NCBI GenBank assembly: GCA_900320865.1
Contig: ONTT01000009.1
Location: forward strand, 1-64,000
Source: an uncultured Bacteroidales bacterium
GTDB lineage: Bacteria; Bacteroidota; Bacteroidia; Bacteroidales; Paludibacteraceae
Direction of reading: 5' to 3'
DNA: 64,000 nt
Shown here: piece after piece, positions 1-7,249 of the stretch
How positions within the stretch are numbered: position 1 is the stretch's first letter
Layout of the letters: the number at the start of each line of letters is the position of its first letter
Program-made: the position numbers and the translations under genes
Notes under the pieces: generated by a model
The model's database searches: none
What the model was told of the DNA's origin: nothing
The model's input: the letters and a program-made list of their open reading frames with translations, nothing else

Positions 1-114
1 CACCAGCACAAAATAGACGGTCGCTTTGTTCCAAGCGAAACCATCTTCTTCTGCCTTCTTTCCGCATGCCGCGAACATCGTCGCAGCCAATGCAAAGATA
101 ATTAGTTTTTTCAT
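1..114 (-). CDS. Lipoprotein, N-terminal part (runs off the window)
   Basis: The first 38 codons of a minus-strand gene are visible. They encode a short signal peptide with a lipobox (FAAC, Cys at residue 17) followed by a charged stretch (GKKAEED), as expected of a lipoprotein anchored in the inner leaflet of a membrane. Its ATG overlaps the TGA of the preceding small gene in an ATGA junction, so it is the last visible member of the operon starting near 3.6 kb. The function cannot be told because the rest lies outside the window. Confidence 0.7.
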   Translation of the reverse strand, partial: MKKLIIFALAATMFAACGKKAEEDGFAWNKATVYFVLV

Positions 115-371
115 ATTAGTTGATTCAATTTGTCTTCTCTAATAATTTTCGGTGCACTTTTGCCTGCCAGCACCAGTATCTTTTTTCCGTCGCGATAGAT
201 ATGCAACTGCCGCGAACGGACCACAGCCGTCAGCGTCGGGTCAGTCTCAATTTGCTCGCGGATAGCACGGTACTCACCGTCCTGCGAGAACAGCTTCCGC
301 TGCAAGTGGCTGCACATATTCTCTGCCGCAAGGGCGCGATTAACTTCGTTTCTGGTGGTGTCGATCTTCAT
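111..371 (-). CDS. Small hypothetical protein, 86 aa
   Basis: I do not recognise this family. It is a charged, soluble-looking protein without signal peptide or membrane segment, with a basic C-terminal part. It is accepted as a gene because both ends overlap neighbours by the 4-bp ATGA arrangement (upstream DUF1295 gene at 368-371, downstream lipoprotein at 111-114). That is the signature of translational coupling in this operon. No function can be assigned. Confidence 0.65.
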   Translation of the reverse strand: MKIDTTRNEVNRALAAENMCSHLQRKLFSQDGEYRAIREQIETDPTLTAVVRSRQLHIYRDGKKILVLAGKSAPKIIREDKLNQLI

Positions 372-1225
372 ATTAACATTCGTGTTTGTTTACGGTATTC
401 GGCGTAACCGGGTTTATTAGTGAGTTGACGTTTTTCCATGAGAGGGATAGAGATTCCGAGGAAGAGTGCGGTCATGGCTATCGCGCCGCCGATAAACATG
501 TCGATGCCGTTCAACGACGCGTACATGATCCAGATGCCCCACCAGAACTGAATCTCGCCGAAGTAGTTCGGATGGCGACCGTGTTTCCATAGACCTACGT
601 TACATACTTGACCGGGATGGGCGGCACGGAAATCATGGCTCTGCTTGTCAGCAATCAGTTGGATAGTAGCCGATGCCAAGCATACAATACATCCGAAATA
701 GGTCAGTATATTCGCAGGTACTATGGTCTCAAATAGTTTCAGTCCCGGCAGTATGGCGGCAAAGACCACGAGTGTCGGCATCATGTTAAGCCCGAAGAGA
801 TTGATCGTATGGAACACCAAGGGATGGCGGTCGCGATACTTGGTGTAACGCCAGTCTTCGTGCGCGATACCCTGGAAGGTGATAGCCCAGTTGCGCGTGA
901 GTCGCCAGCCCCAATACCATGAGGCTACAAGCAATAGAATGACCGGAAGCGACCATACGCCGGTATAAAACGCCCAGAGTAAAAAAGCGACCGGCGGAAA
1001 GACACTCCAATAAGGATCATAGACCGACACGTTCTCGTAGAGCAAACCGAATACCCACACGACTATCGTTGCCAACACGTCAGCGCAAAAGAGAGCGATG
1101 AGGGAGTTAGGGATGAGGGAGTTAGCGACCAACCACTCAAACAGCAGCCATCCTGCTACGCCTGCGAGTGCGTAAATAGCGGCTATCAGCGCCACACTAC
1201 ACCATTTGGAATAATTTCGTTTCAT
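368..1225 (-). CDS. DUF1295 / steroid 5-alpha-reductase-like membrane protein, 285 aa
   Basis: This is a polytopic inner-membrane protein with about seven hydrophobic segments. The C-terminal third carries the signature of the DUF1295/isoprenylcysteine-methyltransferase-like superfamily: Gly-Leu-Trp-x-x-x-Arg-His-Pro-Asn-Tyr-Phe-Gly-Glu around residues 210-224. Eukaryotic relatives reduce or methylate lipids with NAD(P)H or SAM; the bacterial substrate is unknown. It starts one base after the acetyltransferase stop codon and overlaps the next gene by ATGA. A 14-bp direct repeat near 1083-1112 encodes a duplicated NSLIPNSLI stretch, which points to a recent internal duplication. Confidence 0.85.
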   Translation of the reverse strand: MKRNYSKWCSVALIAAIYALAGVAGWLLFEWLVANSLIPNSLIALFCADVLATIVVWVFGLLYENVSVYDPYWSVFPPVAFLLWAFYTGVWSLPVILLLVASWYWGWRLTRNWAITFQGIAHEDWRYTKYRDRHPLVFHTINLFGLNMMPTLVVFAAILPGLKLFETIVPANILTYFGCIVCLASATIQLIADKQSHDFRAAHPGQVCNVGLWKHGRHPNYFGEIQFWWGIWIMYASLNGIDMFIGGAIAMTALFLGISIPLMEKRQLTNKPGYAEYRKQTRMLI

Positions 1226-1226
1226 A

Positions 1227-1784
1227 TCATTGCACGTTTTTGATCACTTTCGCAGGATTGCCGACGGCGATGGAGTTGGCGGGGATGTCATGCGTAACAA
1301 CCGCTCCGGCTCCTATGGTACAGTTATCGCCGATAGTGACGCCGGGCAGGATGGTTACGTTACCGCCGATCCAGACATCATTACCGATGGTTACCGGTTT
1401 CGCCCATTCCTGGCGTGTCCTGCGCTCACGCGGATCGGTGCTATGACACGCGCAGTAGATATGCACGCCCGGTCCTAAGAAACAATCGTCTCCGATGGTG
1501 ACATACGCCTCGTCCAAGACGGTAAAACCGAAGTTCGCAAAAAAACGTTTGCCGACACGGATATGTTTGCCGTAGTCGCAATAAAAAGGCTGGTTGATGA
1601 AGGTGTCTTCATCCGCCTGGCCTAAGATCTCACGAATCATCTTATTGCGCCCTGCAAAGTCCGTCGGCAGCAGGTTATTGTACTGCTGACAAAGTACTTT
1701 CACGCGGTTGAGGTCTTGCAACAACTCTGAGTCACAGGCGTCATACACTTCGCCGGCTAACATTTTCTCCCGTTCTGTTCTCAT
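1227..1784 (-). CDS. Maltose/galactoside O-acetyltransferase (LacA/Maa family)
   Basis: This is a cytoplasmic acetyl-CoA:sugar O-acetyltransferase of 185 aa, the normal family length. Residues about 4-55 form the maltose-acetyltransferase N-cap. Residues about 60-180 are left-handed beta-helix hexapeptide repeats (for example IGNDVWIGGNVTILPG). The catalytic His expected near position 115 is present as His114 in CHSTDP. It overlaps the DUF4153 gene by ATGA and is followed after one base by the DUF1295 gene. The acceptor sugar cannot be told from sequence; detoxification of non-metabolised sugars or surface-glycan acetylation are both plausible. Confidence 0.9.
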   Translation of the reverse strand: MRTEREKMLAGEVYDACDSELLQDLNRVKVLCQQYNNLLPTDFAGRNKMIREILGQADEDTFINQPFYCDYGKHIRVGKRFFANFGFTVLDEAYVTIGDDCFLGPGVHIYCACHSTDPRERRTRQEWAKPVTIGNDVWIGGNVTILPGVTIGDNCTIGAGAVVTHDIPANSIAVGNPAKVIKNVQ

Positions 1785-3436
1785 TCTTTTGTAAACATAT
1801 AGCCACTATACCGGATTTCAATCGTGCTGTCCGAATACGTGGAAATAGAAATATATTGTGCCGAACATGCCACTTTGCCGTTTAAGGAAGGAATAACAAG
1901 ATGTCCTTTGTCTTGGTTTGTCTGCCGGATAGCAACGGTGTCAAACAAAAGAATAGCATCCTTATACGGCACGTGCAATACACCGTTCACTATACTGTCT
2001 TCCGTTAGTTTGGCAGGTAACTCATTGGAGCTGTTGGCCTGTCTGGTATACTCTATATTCCGGATTTGTATACGCGTTGCATCTGATTCGCTTTCCCCTG
2101 AAACATACCGTTCGCTATCGCCCACCCAACGACTGACGTATTCCTTTCCGTAACAACTTTTCATATAGGTTATTTCTTTATCCAGTTTGTCCAATTCATC
2201 GTCCTCCGACGATTTTTGATACAGGGAATACCATGTGAACGGCACTTGCAGCCCTTTCTCGGCAATCATCTGGTCTATCTTCGCAGACAAATACGGTCTG
2301 CAGAGACGGTAATAATTGAGCGGATGTCCGGATGAGATGATAAACAGAGCCGCGAAGGAGAATGCAATCCAATGGAAGCGTTTGCGCGGCACTACGAGCA
2401 TGACGATACAGATGGCATAGAACCAAAGGAGCAAGGTCAGCAAGTAAAGCCGTGGAGGAGTGATGCCATAGTCGATGAAACGGCGCACAACACCCACAGA
2501 CATCAGCACTAATAGTGGCAGGATAGCTATCGGAAGCCAGCGCGTCAGGGCTTTGCTTTGCCATGATTCTTTGTGTGTTACCTGCGGATACAGGAGTATA
2601 TAACAAAGGATATAGGCAATCATTACTGCCGAGACGAGTCCCGAGATCATGCCTTTGGGTAGTTCCCAGTGAATCAGAATATTGATGCCATAAGCATAGA
2701 GAACCACGATATAACATCCGAGCAACGGCAGTAACAACCATGAGACGATTTTCGTGAGGGACGACGGCATTTGTGCTGAGGCGTTGTGTTTGCGTTCTGA
2801 ATGCGGAATGAGAGCAAGAAAAAGCATCCCAAAGAGTAGTACCGAGCACATGATCATAATGATCTCGGACCATTTCATACCGGGTTCGAAATCAAAGAGT
2901 GCCGCCGTTCCGTAGAGAAGTCCTTCCAGACCGCCTGTCATCACCCATGCTACCACACCGCTGATGAGCAATACTCCGCAAAGCGACAGAATGAAATGCC
3001 AGACTTTGAGGTCGTCCTTTTCGCGCAAGAAAGAGCCGAACGGAATGAGCAGTACGACAAGCGTTATCCATGCTGCGTTGCCGATATAGAACGCAGGCAG
3101 TCCGCGGTTAGGTATCACGTCCGTCAGAAAAAGCAGAACGCAATAGACCGCGCAAAGGGCAAGCGACACGCTTTCTACTATCCATCTACGCCGTTGGTCA
3201 CGCTGTTCTTCCCCCCATAAGGAAGTGGCTAAACTGATGACGATGCCGGCAGACATAAAGGCAAGAAGGCACAATAGTTTGCGGCCTGGTCCGGTCTCTG
3301 TAGCCACCAGATAAGAAAGTACCGCGGTCAGGGCAACCAGTAATCCGGTCGTTACAGGAAAGCGCTTTAGGACGCGCAGGAGTGTCTCGCTGATGTTTTG
3401 AAGCGACAGACGTTGTTTCAAGGATTGTATATTCAT
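1781..3436 (-). CDS. DUF4153 domain integral membrane protein, 551 aa
   Basis: The N-terminal 390 residues contain roughly eleven hydrophobic helices. The last 160 residues are soluble and beta-rich, ending in IEIRYSGYMFTKE. The architecture and N-terminal region match DUF4153 proteins common in Bacteroidales, whose role is not established. The gene starts inside the last codons of the decayed YjbR gene (ATGA at 3433-3436) and overlaps the acetyltransferase start, so it depends on the same promoter near 3.63 kb. No catalytic motif is visible. Confidence 0.75.
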   Translation of the reverse strand: MNIQSLKQRLSLQNISETLLRVLKRFPVTTGLLVALTAVLSYLVATETGPGRKLLCLLAFMSAGIVISLATSLWGEEQRDQRRRWIVESVSLALCAVYCVLLFLTDVIPNRGLPAFYIGNAAWITLVVLLIPFGSFLREKDDLKVWHFILSLCGVLLISGVVAWVMTGGLEGLLYGTAALFDFEPGMKWSEIIMIMCSVLLFGMLFLALIPHSERKHNASAQMPSSLTKIVSWLLLPLLGCYIVVLYAYGINILIHWELPKGMISGLVSAVMIAYILCYILLYPQVTHKESWQSKALTRWLPIAILPLLVLMSVGVVRRFIDYGITPPRLYLLTLLLWFYAICIVMLVVPRKRFHWIAFSFAALFIISSGHPLNYYRLCRPYLSAKIDQMIAEKGLQVPFTWYSLYQKSSEDDELDKLDKEITYMKSCYGKEYVSRWVGDSERYVSGESESDATRIQIRNIEYTRQANSSNELPAKLTEDSIVNGVLHVPYKDAILLFDTVAIRQTNQDKGHLVIPSLNGKVACSAQYISISTYSDSTIEIRYSGYMFTKE

Positions 3437-3599
3437 TTCTTGGTATATTTGGCTTTGACGATTTCGTATGAATTGCGGATGAGGTCGCGTGTCAAGTCGT
3501 CCGGCGAAGTATGCGGGTCAAGACCAATCCAGTGTTTGGGCGACTCGTTATAGGGGTTGCCAAAGAAAGGCAGAAATCTTGTATCTCTTCGACGTTCAT
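3433..3599 (-). pseudogene. Decayed MmcQ/YjbR-family gene with internal deletion
   Basis: The minus strand starts with a convincing YjbR N-terminus (MNVEEIQDFCLSL). About 12 codons later it joins, in another reading frame, a convincing YjbR C-terminus (SPKHWIGLDPHTSPDDL followed by IRNSYEIVKAKY and a Lys-rich end). The C-terminal frame ends in a TGA that overlaps the DUF4153 start by ATGA, as an intact operon gene would. The segment is 167 nt, not a multiple of three, and roughly 60-70 residues of the usual 115-aa protein are missing. It keeps its own promoter, so the remnant may now serve as an operon leader. Confidence 0.7.
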
Positions 3600-3625
3600 A
3601 AACTCGACTTTAATGTTTGCGCTTG

Positions 3626-3657
3626 CAAAAGTACAAAAAAAATCCCACATACGCAAG
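3626..3657 (-). promoter_or_regulatory. Bacteroidota promoter for the 3.6-0 kb operon
   Basis: On the minus strand CTTG (-33, at 3657-3654), 20 bp, then TACTTTTG (-7 box TAnnTTTG, 3633-3626). The -33 box is extended as CTTGCGTATGT. The spacer overlaps the terminator hairpin at 3635-3675. Confidence 0.75.
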
Positions 3658-3675
3658 AGGTAGTGGGATTTTTTT
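3635..3675. terminator. Bidirectional intrinsic terminator
   Basis: An A-run plus ATCCCAC pairs with GTGGGAT plus T-run (arms about 3635-3648 and 3663-3675, 14-nt loop). It is T-rich on both exits. It is the second of two hairpins downstream of hsp20 and sits directly upstream of the operon promoter. Confidence 0.75.
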
Positions 3676-3677
3676 GT

Positions 3678-3708
3678 AAAAAAAAAGAGCACTCGCTCGG
3701 GAGTGCTC
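3678..3708 (-). terminator. hsp20 intrinsic terminator
   Basis: On the minus strand GAGCACTC, 6-nt loop, GAGTGCTC (3708-3687) is followed by nine or more T (3686-3678), about 22 nt after the hsp20 stop codon. Confidence 0.85.
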
Positions 3709-3730
3709 CAATTTCGCAAAACATGCCTCG

Positions 3731-4177
3731 CTATGAGATGGCGATTTGGCGTCCGGTCTTGCCTTCTTCGCGTTTGATCTTCGGCAGGTCGATGGTCAAG
3801 ATACCATCTTCAACTTTTGCGGCGATCTTCGCTTCATCCACATTGTCCGGCAAGGTGTACTTCTGCTCGAAGTTCGTGTAAGCAAACTCGCGTCTCAAGT
3901 AGTGCGAATGTTTGTCTTCTTCCTTGTGCTCGAACTTGTTCTCGATGGCAACGCAGAGGTTGTGATCCTCATCGACGTGTACTCGGCAGTACTCTTTCTT
4001 GACACCCGGAGCAGCCAGTTCGACAACATAGTTGTCAGCCGTTTCTTTGACATTAACGGACGGCGCTACATTGCTTGCCGTATTCAGCATGTCGTTGTTC
4101 AAAAACTCATCAAATACTGTCGGGAACCATCCGTTTGTCGGCAGCCAACTGTTTCTACGATAGATTGCAGGTTTCAT
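3731..4177 (-). CDS. Small heat-shock protein, Hsp20/alpha-crystallin family
   Basis: This is an ATP-independent holdase chaperone that binds unfolding proteins in the cytoplasm. The alpha-crystallin domain spans residues about 38-130 (NVKETADNYVVELAAPGVKK near its start, LPDNVDEAKIAAKVEDGILTI near its end), and a short C-terminal extension ends in RQIAIS, an IxI-type anchor. The ATG at 4177 is preferred over an upstream TTG because a strong Shine-Dalgarno GGAGG (4185-4189) lies 7 nt before it, unusual in this lineage. The gene is monocistronic: a sigma-54-type promoter lies upstream and a hairpin terminator downstream. Confidence 0.93.
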   Translation of the reverse strand: MKPAIYRRNSWLPTNGWFPTVFDEFLNNDMLNTASNVAPSVNVKETADNYVVELAAPGVKKEYCRVHVDEDHNLCVAIENKFEHKEEDKHSHYLRREFAYTNFEQKYTLPDNVDEAKIAAKVEDGILTIDLPKIKREEGKTGRQIAIS

Positions 4178-4213
4178 AATCAATCCTCCAAATTTAAGTT
4201 AAACGATGTTTAA

Positions 4214-4258
4214 CGTAGTTTGCGTAGTTTACGTTGTTGGCGTAATAGGCGTTGTTGC
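4214..4258. repeat. 9-bp degenerate tandem repeat in the hsp20 leader
   Basis: Five consecutive 9-mers beginning with CGT: CGTAGTTTG, CGTAGTTTA, CGTTGTTGG, CGTAATAGG, CGTTGTTGC. They lie in the untranslated leader between the predicted transcription start and the hsp20 Shine-Dalgarno site. Confidence 0.7.
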
Positions 4259-4276
4259 GTTTTCGCTTTAAGAATG

Positions 4277-4291
4277 GCAAGAAATATGCCA
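4277..4291 (-). promoter_or_regulatory. Sigma-54 (RpoN)-type -24/-12 promoter of hsp20
   Basis: The minus strand reads TGGCAT-N5-TTGC, matching the sigma-54 consensus TGGCAY-N5-TTGC with correct GG-to-GC spacing. Predicted start is near 4266, giving a leader of about 90 nt. No TAnnTTTG box was found for this gene. Confidence 0.65.
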
Positions 4292-4310
4292 AGTCCTAAA
4301 TCTCTGCCAT

Positions 4311-4332
4311 TTTGTCCACTTTTCGTGACAAA
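4311..4332. promoter_or_regulatory. Dyad upstream of the sigma-54 promoter (candidate activator site)
   Basis: TTTGTCCAC, 5-nt spacer, GTGACAAA forms a near-perfect inverted repeat about 20 bp upstream of the -24 box. A further TTGTCCA follows at 4333-4340. The position suits an enhancer-binding activator; this role is inferred. Confidence 0.4.
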
Positions 4333-4360
4333 TTGTCCATTGGCTGCAGGTTTGTCAGGC

Positions 4361-5119
4361 CTATCTTAGAAGCAGGTCTTTCAGTTGGATTTGCGGATGG
4401 CGGTATTGACGTTCTTTGTGTGTCTGGAGACCGTTCGTTGTGAAGGCTTGCTGCGCACAAGCGTGAACGCAGGCGAGACACACGGTACAATGGTCTCCGG
4501 TGATGGCTTTTTTGTCTGTCAGGCGGATGTTCTTCATCGGGCAGACTCTGGAACATATGCCGCAACCGGTACATTTGGCGGGATTCACTTTCGGTCCCAT
4601 ACAATGTATCATTCCTCTCGTCACAGCCGGGCGGCCGAGAAGCCATGAGAGGAGACCGAACCAACTATAGTGCAGCGTGTGGCTTTCGGCCTGCAGTTCA
4701 CGGATGATCTGCTCCATGCGAGCTGGCACGCGTTGGAATTTACCTAACTGTTTGTTGGGATTGCGCCCAAACGCCAGCGCGCTGTTATCGGGCATACTGA
4801 CCTTATGGCTGTATGCCAGTTCGATACCATTCTTGCGTAGCAGGCGGCGCAACACCCAGATGCAGTTACCCGCTGCGCTTCCGCACGTGACGACCGCAAA
4901 GACATAAGCTTGCGGACTGATTTGCAGTTGCGAAATCATTTCGGGCATAGCGGGAGGCAAGTTGAAATCATATGTCGGGAAAACTAAACCGATTCGTTTT
5001 TCGGCCGTCAAGTCCTGCTGAACGGCTTCGGTCAGTAGCATCAGTCGTTCGTTCAGCCGTTCTGCCAGTTGTCGTGCGACCGCAAGGCTATTTCCTGTTG
5101 CGGAAAAATAAAGTATCAT
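4361..5119 (-). CDS. EFR1-family flavodoxin-ferredoxin fusion protein
   Basis: This is a predicted electron-transfer protein of about 252 aa. The N-terminal flavodoxin-like part opens with ILYFSATGNSLAVA (FMN phosphate loop). The C-terminal part carries two 4Fe-4S motifs, CTGCGICSRVCP and CTVCLACVHAC. This order defines EFR1-type ferrodoxins, widespread in anaerobic Bacteroidales and Clostridia with unknown partners. The ATG at 5119 is chosen because the longer frame would begin at a TTG lying inside the promoter box. It has its own promoter and stands alone. Confidence 0.9.
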   Translation of the reverse strand: MILYFSATGNSLAVARQLAERLNERLMLLTEAVQQDLTAEKRIGLVFPTYDFNLPPAMPEMISQLQISPQAYVFAVVTCGSAAGNCIWVLRRLLRKNGIELAYSHKVSMPDNSALAFGRNPNKQLGKFQRVPARMEQIIRELQAESHTLHYSWFGLLSWLLGRPAVTRGMIHCMGPKVNPAKCTGCGICSRVCPMKNIRLTDKKAITGDHCTVCLACVHACAQQAFTTNGLQTHKERQYRHPQIQLKDLLLR

Positions 5120-5138
5120 ATATATGCGATTTTGCGTG

Positions 5139-5146
5139 CAAAAGTA
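5139..5146 (-). promoter_or_regulatory. -7 box of the EFR1 gene
   Basis: TACTTTTG on the minus strand, about 20 nt before the chosen ATG. No clear TTTG is seen 20 bp upstream, so the -33 element is weak. Confidence 0.5.
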
Positions 5147-5194
5147 CAAAGATTTTTTGTCTAAAAATCCACCTTTTCGCCGATCTTTGCGTCT

Positions 5195-5563
5195 TCATTT
5201 CTTCGTGTAATTATGTGCGTTTACGGCCTTTTCCAATGCAACGCGGCCAAGGTCGGTCATCAGACCGCGTGCTTCCAAGTCGGCGCAGCGTTGTTTATTC
5301 AGTTCGGTCCAGTGGCTGCGTTTCTGTCTCGGCGAGAGACGTTGTGCAAGCCTTCCGTCGGGCAGACGCTTCAGCGTTGAGTCTATCCAGCCGAAACAGA
5401 GCGATTCTTCGACAACATCGAGATACGGCAGACACAGGCCTTCGGGCTTTGTTTTTCCTCGGTACATGGCGATCCAGCAGCATTTTTCGGTGGCTGCGTT
5501 ATGCTCGAACCATGCCCTTAGTTGCGCCCGTTCACTATATTCCAAGAGGTCCACTATGTCCAT
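5195..5563 (-). CDS. YdeI/OmpD-associated family protein, short form
   Basis: The 122-aa protein contains the core of the YdeI/OmpD-associated family: CCWIAMYRGKTKPEGL, then ESLCFGWIDSTLKRL, then QRLSPRQKRSHWTELNKQR. Typical members are about 190 aa; this one ends earlier but is otherwise intact and soluble. The biochemical role is not established, although family members have been linked to resistance to cationic peptides. It follows the HAD gene by 19 bp and is the last gene of the flavodoxin operon. Confidence 0.8.
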   Translation of the reverse strand: MDIVDLLEYSERAQLRAWFEHNAATEKCCWIAMYRGKTKPEGLCLPYLDVVEESLCFGWIDSTLKRLPDGRLAQRLSPRQKRSHWTELNKQRCADLEARGLMTDLGRVALEKAVNAHNYTKK

Positions 5564-5582
5564 TACAAGCTCTTTTTAGAGG

Positions 5583-6296
5583 TTATAATATCTTTAATAT
5601 CTCAGAAACATTCGATACAATATACGTCGCCCTTTCATTCGTTAACTCCTTCGCTTCTTCATTCCTTACCCATATCTGGTCTATCCCGGCTGCTTGGGCT
5701 CCGGCGATGTCGGACGAGTAACTGTCACCTATCATAACCGCCTCGTCCGCCGTGATACCGTTGCGTTCCAAGGCTATCTCAAAAATGCCGGGTTGTGGTT
5801 TGTTGATCCCTACTTCTTCACTAATGATCGTGTGGGTGAAGTAGGAAGCCAGACCCGAGTGCTCGAATTTGTAGTACTGCACCTCTTTGAAACCGTTGCT
5901 GATAATGGTCAGCGGGTAGTTCTTCGCCAATGCTTTCACTACTTCCGCCGCACCCGGCAACACGGAGAAATACTTATTCGTCAGTCGCAGGAACTCCGCG
6001 CCTATCTCATGGGCTAAGTTCACCGTTTCATCATTTGCATCATTGGCATCATTCACCAATAACGGTCTCAGAAACCGCTGCAAGTGCAACCATTCCTTCG
6101 TCACTTCCCCGCGACCGTACATGCCCCATAACTCCAGGTTATAGGGTCTGTACGCGTTTACGTAATCCTCAAACGTGGGATATAACCGATCTAAGCGATA
6201 CGTCTCATAGATGTCCTGCAGCGCCTTATGCTCCGCCGTCGACCAATCGCCTATCGTATCGTCCCAATCTAAGAAAATGGCTTTGTACCGTTTCAT
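5583..6296 (-). CDS. yjjG: HAD-superfamily pyrimidine nucleotidase, YjjG type
   Basis: This is a 237-aa HAD phosphatase with all four motifs: FLDWDDT (nucleophile Asp), TIISNG (Thr/Ser), KPQPGIF (Lys) and MIGDSYSSDI (acidic pair). The length and IGDW variant fit YjjG-like noncanonical pyrimidine nucleotidases, which remove damaged dUMP/dTMP analogues. The ATG at 6296 overlaps the flavodoxin stop by one base (TGATG) and is preferred over an in-frame upstream start inside the flavodoxin gene. A 9-bp duplication gives an NDANDAND stretch around residues 98-105. Confidence 0.85.
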   Translation of the reverse strand: MKRYKAIFLDWDDTIGDWSTAEHKALQDIYETYRLDRLYPTFEDYVNAYRPYNLELWGMYGRGEVTKEWLHLQRFLRPLLVNDANDANDETVNLAHEIGAEFLRLTNKYFSVLPGAAEVVKALAKNYPLTIISNGFKEVQYYKFEHSGLASYFTHTIISEEVGINKPQPGIFEIALERNGITADEAVMIGDSYSSDIAGAQAAGIDQIWVRNEEAKELTNERATYIVSNVSEILKIL

Positions 6297-6787
6297 CAGC
6301 GTTTGTTGAGTAACAATCCCTTCTGCCATTTCAGCGTCGGGTAGGTCTTCTTCAAATAGGCCACGGCCTCTTCAATACCGCTGCTACCGCTCGTTGCAAA
6401 CGGAATCATGATTTTACCCTGTAACTGCGGCTCGTTGTTATCCAACCATGAATTGATAATACGTGGACAGATACCCCACCAAATCGGAAAACCGACATAA
6501 ACGGTGTCATACGGCGTCACGTCCGTACATTGTTTGATAGCCGGTCGCTCATCCGGGTCACTCATCTCCAGCGACGAACGGGATTTGTCATTACGCCAAT
6601 CGAGGTCAGCATCCGTGTATGGCTGAGCGGGTACAATCTCCCATAAACGGGCATCATGTTGCTTTGCCAACTTCTCGGCTGCGGCTTTCGTTGTTCCTGT
6701 GGCGGAGAAATAAGCCACGAGTGTCTTTGCTTCCATACTGGTCATACTTACGGCACATACCAGTGCCATGAATAATAATCGTTTCAT
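6296..6787 (-). CDS. Exported flavodoxin-like protein
   Basis: Residues 1-20 form a signal peptide (MKRLLFMALVCAVSMTSMEA). The mature part is a flavodoxin_4-type domain with the FMN loop FSATGTTKAAA, the VGFPIWWGICP loop and the FATSGSSGIEEA segment. Such exported flavodoxins are common in Bacteroidales; the redox partner is unknown. The ATG at 6787 is used because the longer frame would start at a TTG within the promoter box. The gene is co-transcribed with the HAD nucleotidase and YdeI genes. Confidence 0.85.
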   Translation of the reverse strand: MKRLLFMALVCAVSMTSMEAKTLVAYFSATGTTKAAAEKLAKQHDARLWEIVPAQPYTDADLDWRNDKSRSSLEMSDPDERPAIKQCTDVTPYDTVYVGFPIWWGICPRIINSWLDNNEPQLQGKIMIPFATSGSSGIEEAVAYLKKTYPTLKWQKGLLLNKR

Positions 6788-6808
6788 TGTGTTTGCGCTA
6801 TTTTGGCG

Positions 6809-6840
6809 CAAAATTACGAAAAAAAATCGATATATGCAAA
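6809..6840 (-). promoter_or_regulatory. Promoter of the flavodoxin-yjjG-ydeI operon
   Basis: On the minus strand TTTG (6840-6837), 20 bp, TAATTTTG (6816-6809). The extended -33 region reads TTTGCATATAT. Confidence 0.8.
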
Positions 6841-6921
6841 AAAATCCATGCGCAAATTTACAAATAGCTCATTTTTGTAGATTTTTGTTAGGCTCGGGTC
6901 ATAGGCGGATTAGCCCCTCGC

Positions 6922-7150
6922 TGTCCGCCTTCTACGAGCGGACAATTCGCCCTCGCGTCTCGCTTTCTGAGCTCGCTCGCCCGCTTCGGCCTCAATGCGA
7001 GTATAGTACGTCCCCTTTAAGGAGCGTGAGCTCCGCCCCTCTATGTCTATTGTGCTGGATAATATCCAGCGTCTTTTCGTCCATTAACCCGGCATCCTAT
7101 GCCGGTATCGTTATGTTCTGCTGTCTACTCCTCGCCGCTATTCCGGCGAG
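6922..7150. other. Non-coding spacer with a run of short perfect hairpins
   Basis: No gene is supported between 6841 and the ncRNA. The stretch holds stem-loops with unrelated sequences: TGTCCGC/GCGGACA (6922-6944), GGAGC-GTGA-GCTCC (7021-7034), CTGGATAATATCCAG (7055-7069), CCGGCAT-CCT-ATGCCGG (7089-7105) and CTCGCCG/CGGCGAG (7131-7150). The last four begin 34, 34 and 42 nt apart. The strand is pyrimidine-rich. Confidence 0.5.
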
Positions 7151-7211
7151 CTCTCTTCTTCGTATTTTGTCGAATGCCATTCAACATTTTTTCGCAAAAA
7201 ATCTCCCTTTT

Positions 7212-7243
7212 CTTGCACATATCAAAAATATTTCGTACCTTTG
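7212..7243 (+). promoter_or_regulatory. Promoter of the 6S-like RNA
   Basis: CTTG (7212-7215), 20 bp, TACCTTTG (7236-7243). It points into a long structured, non-coding transcript. Confidence 0.75.
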
Positions 7244-7249
7244 CACCCG

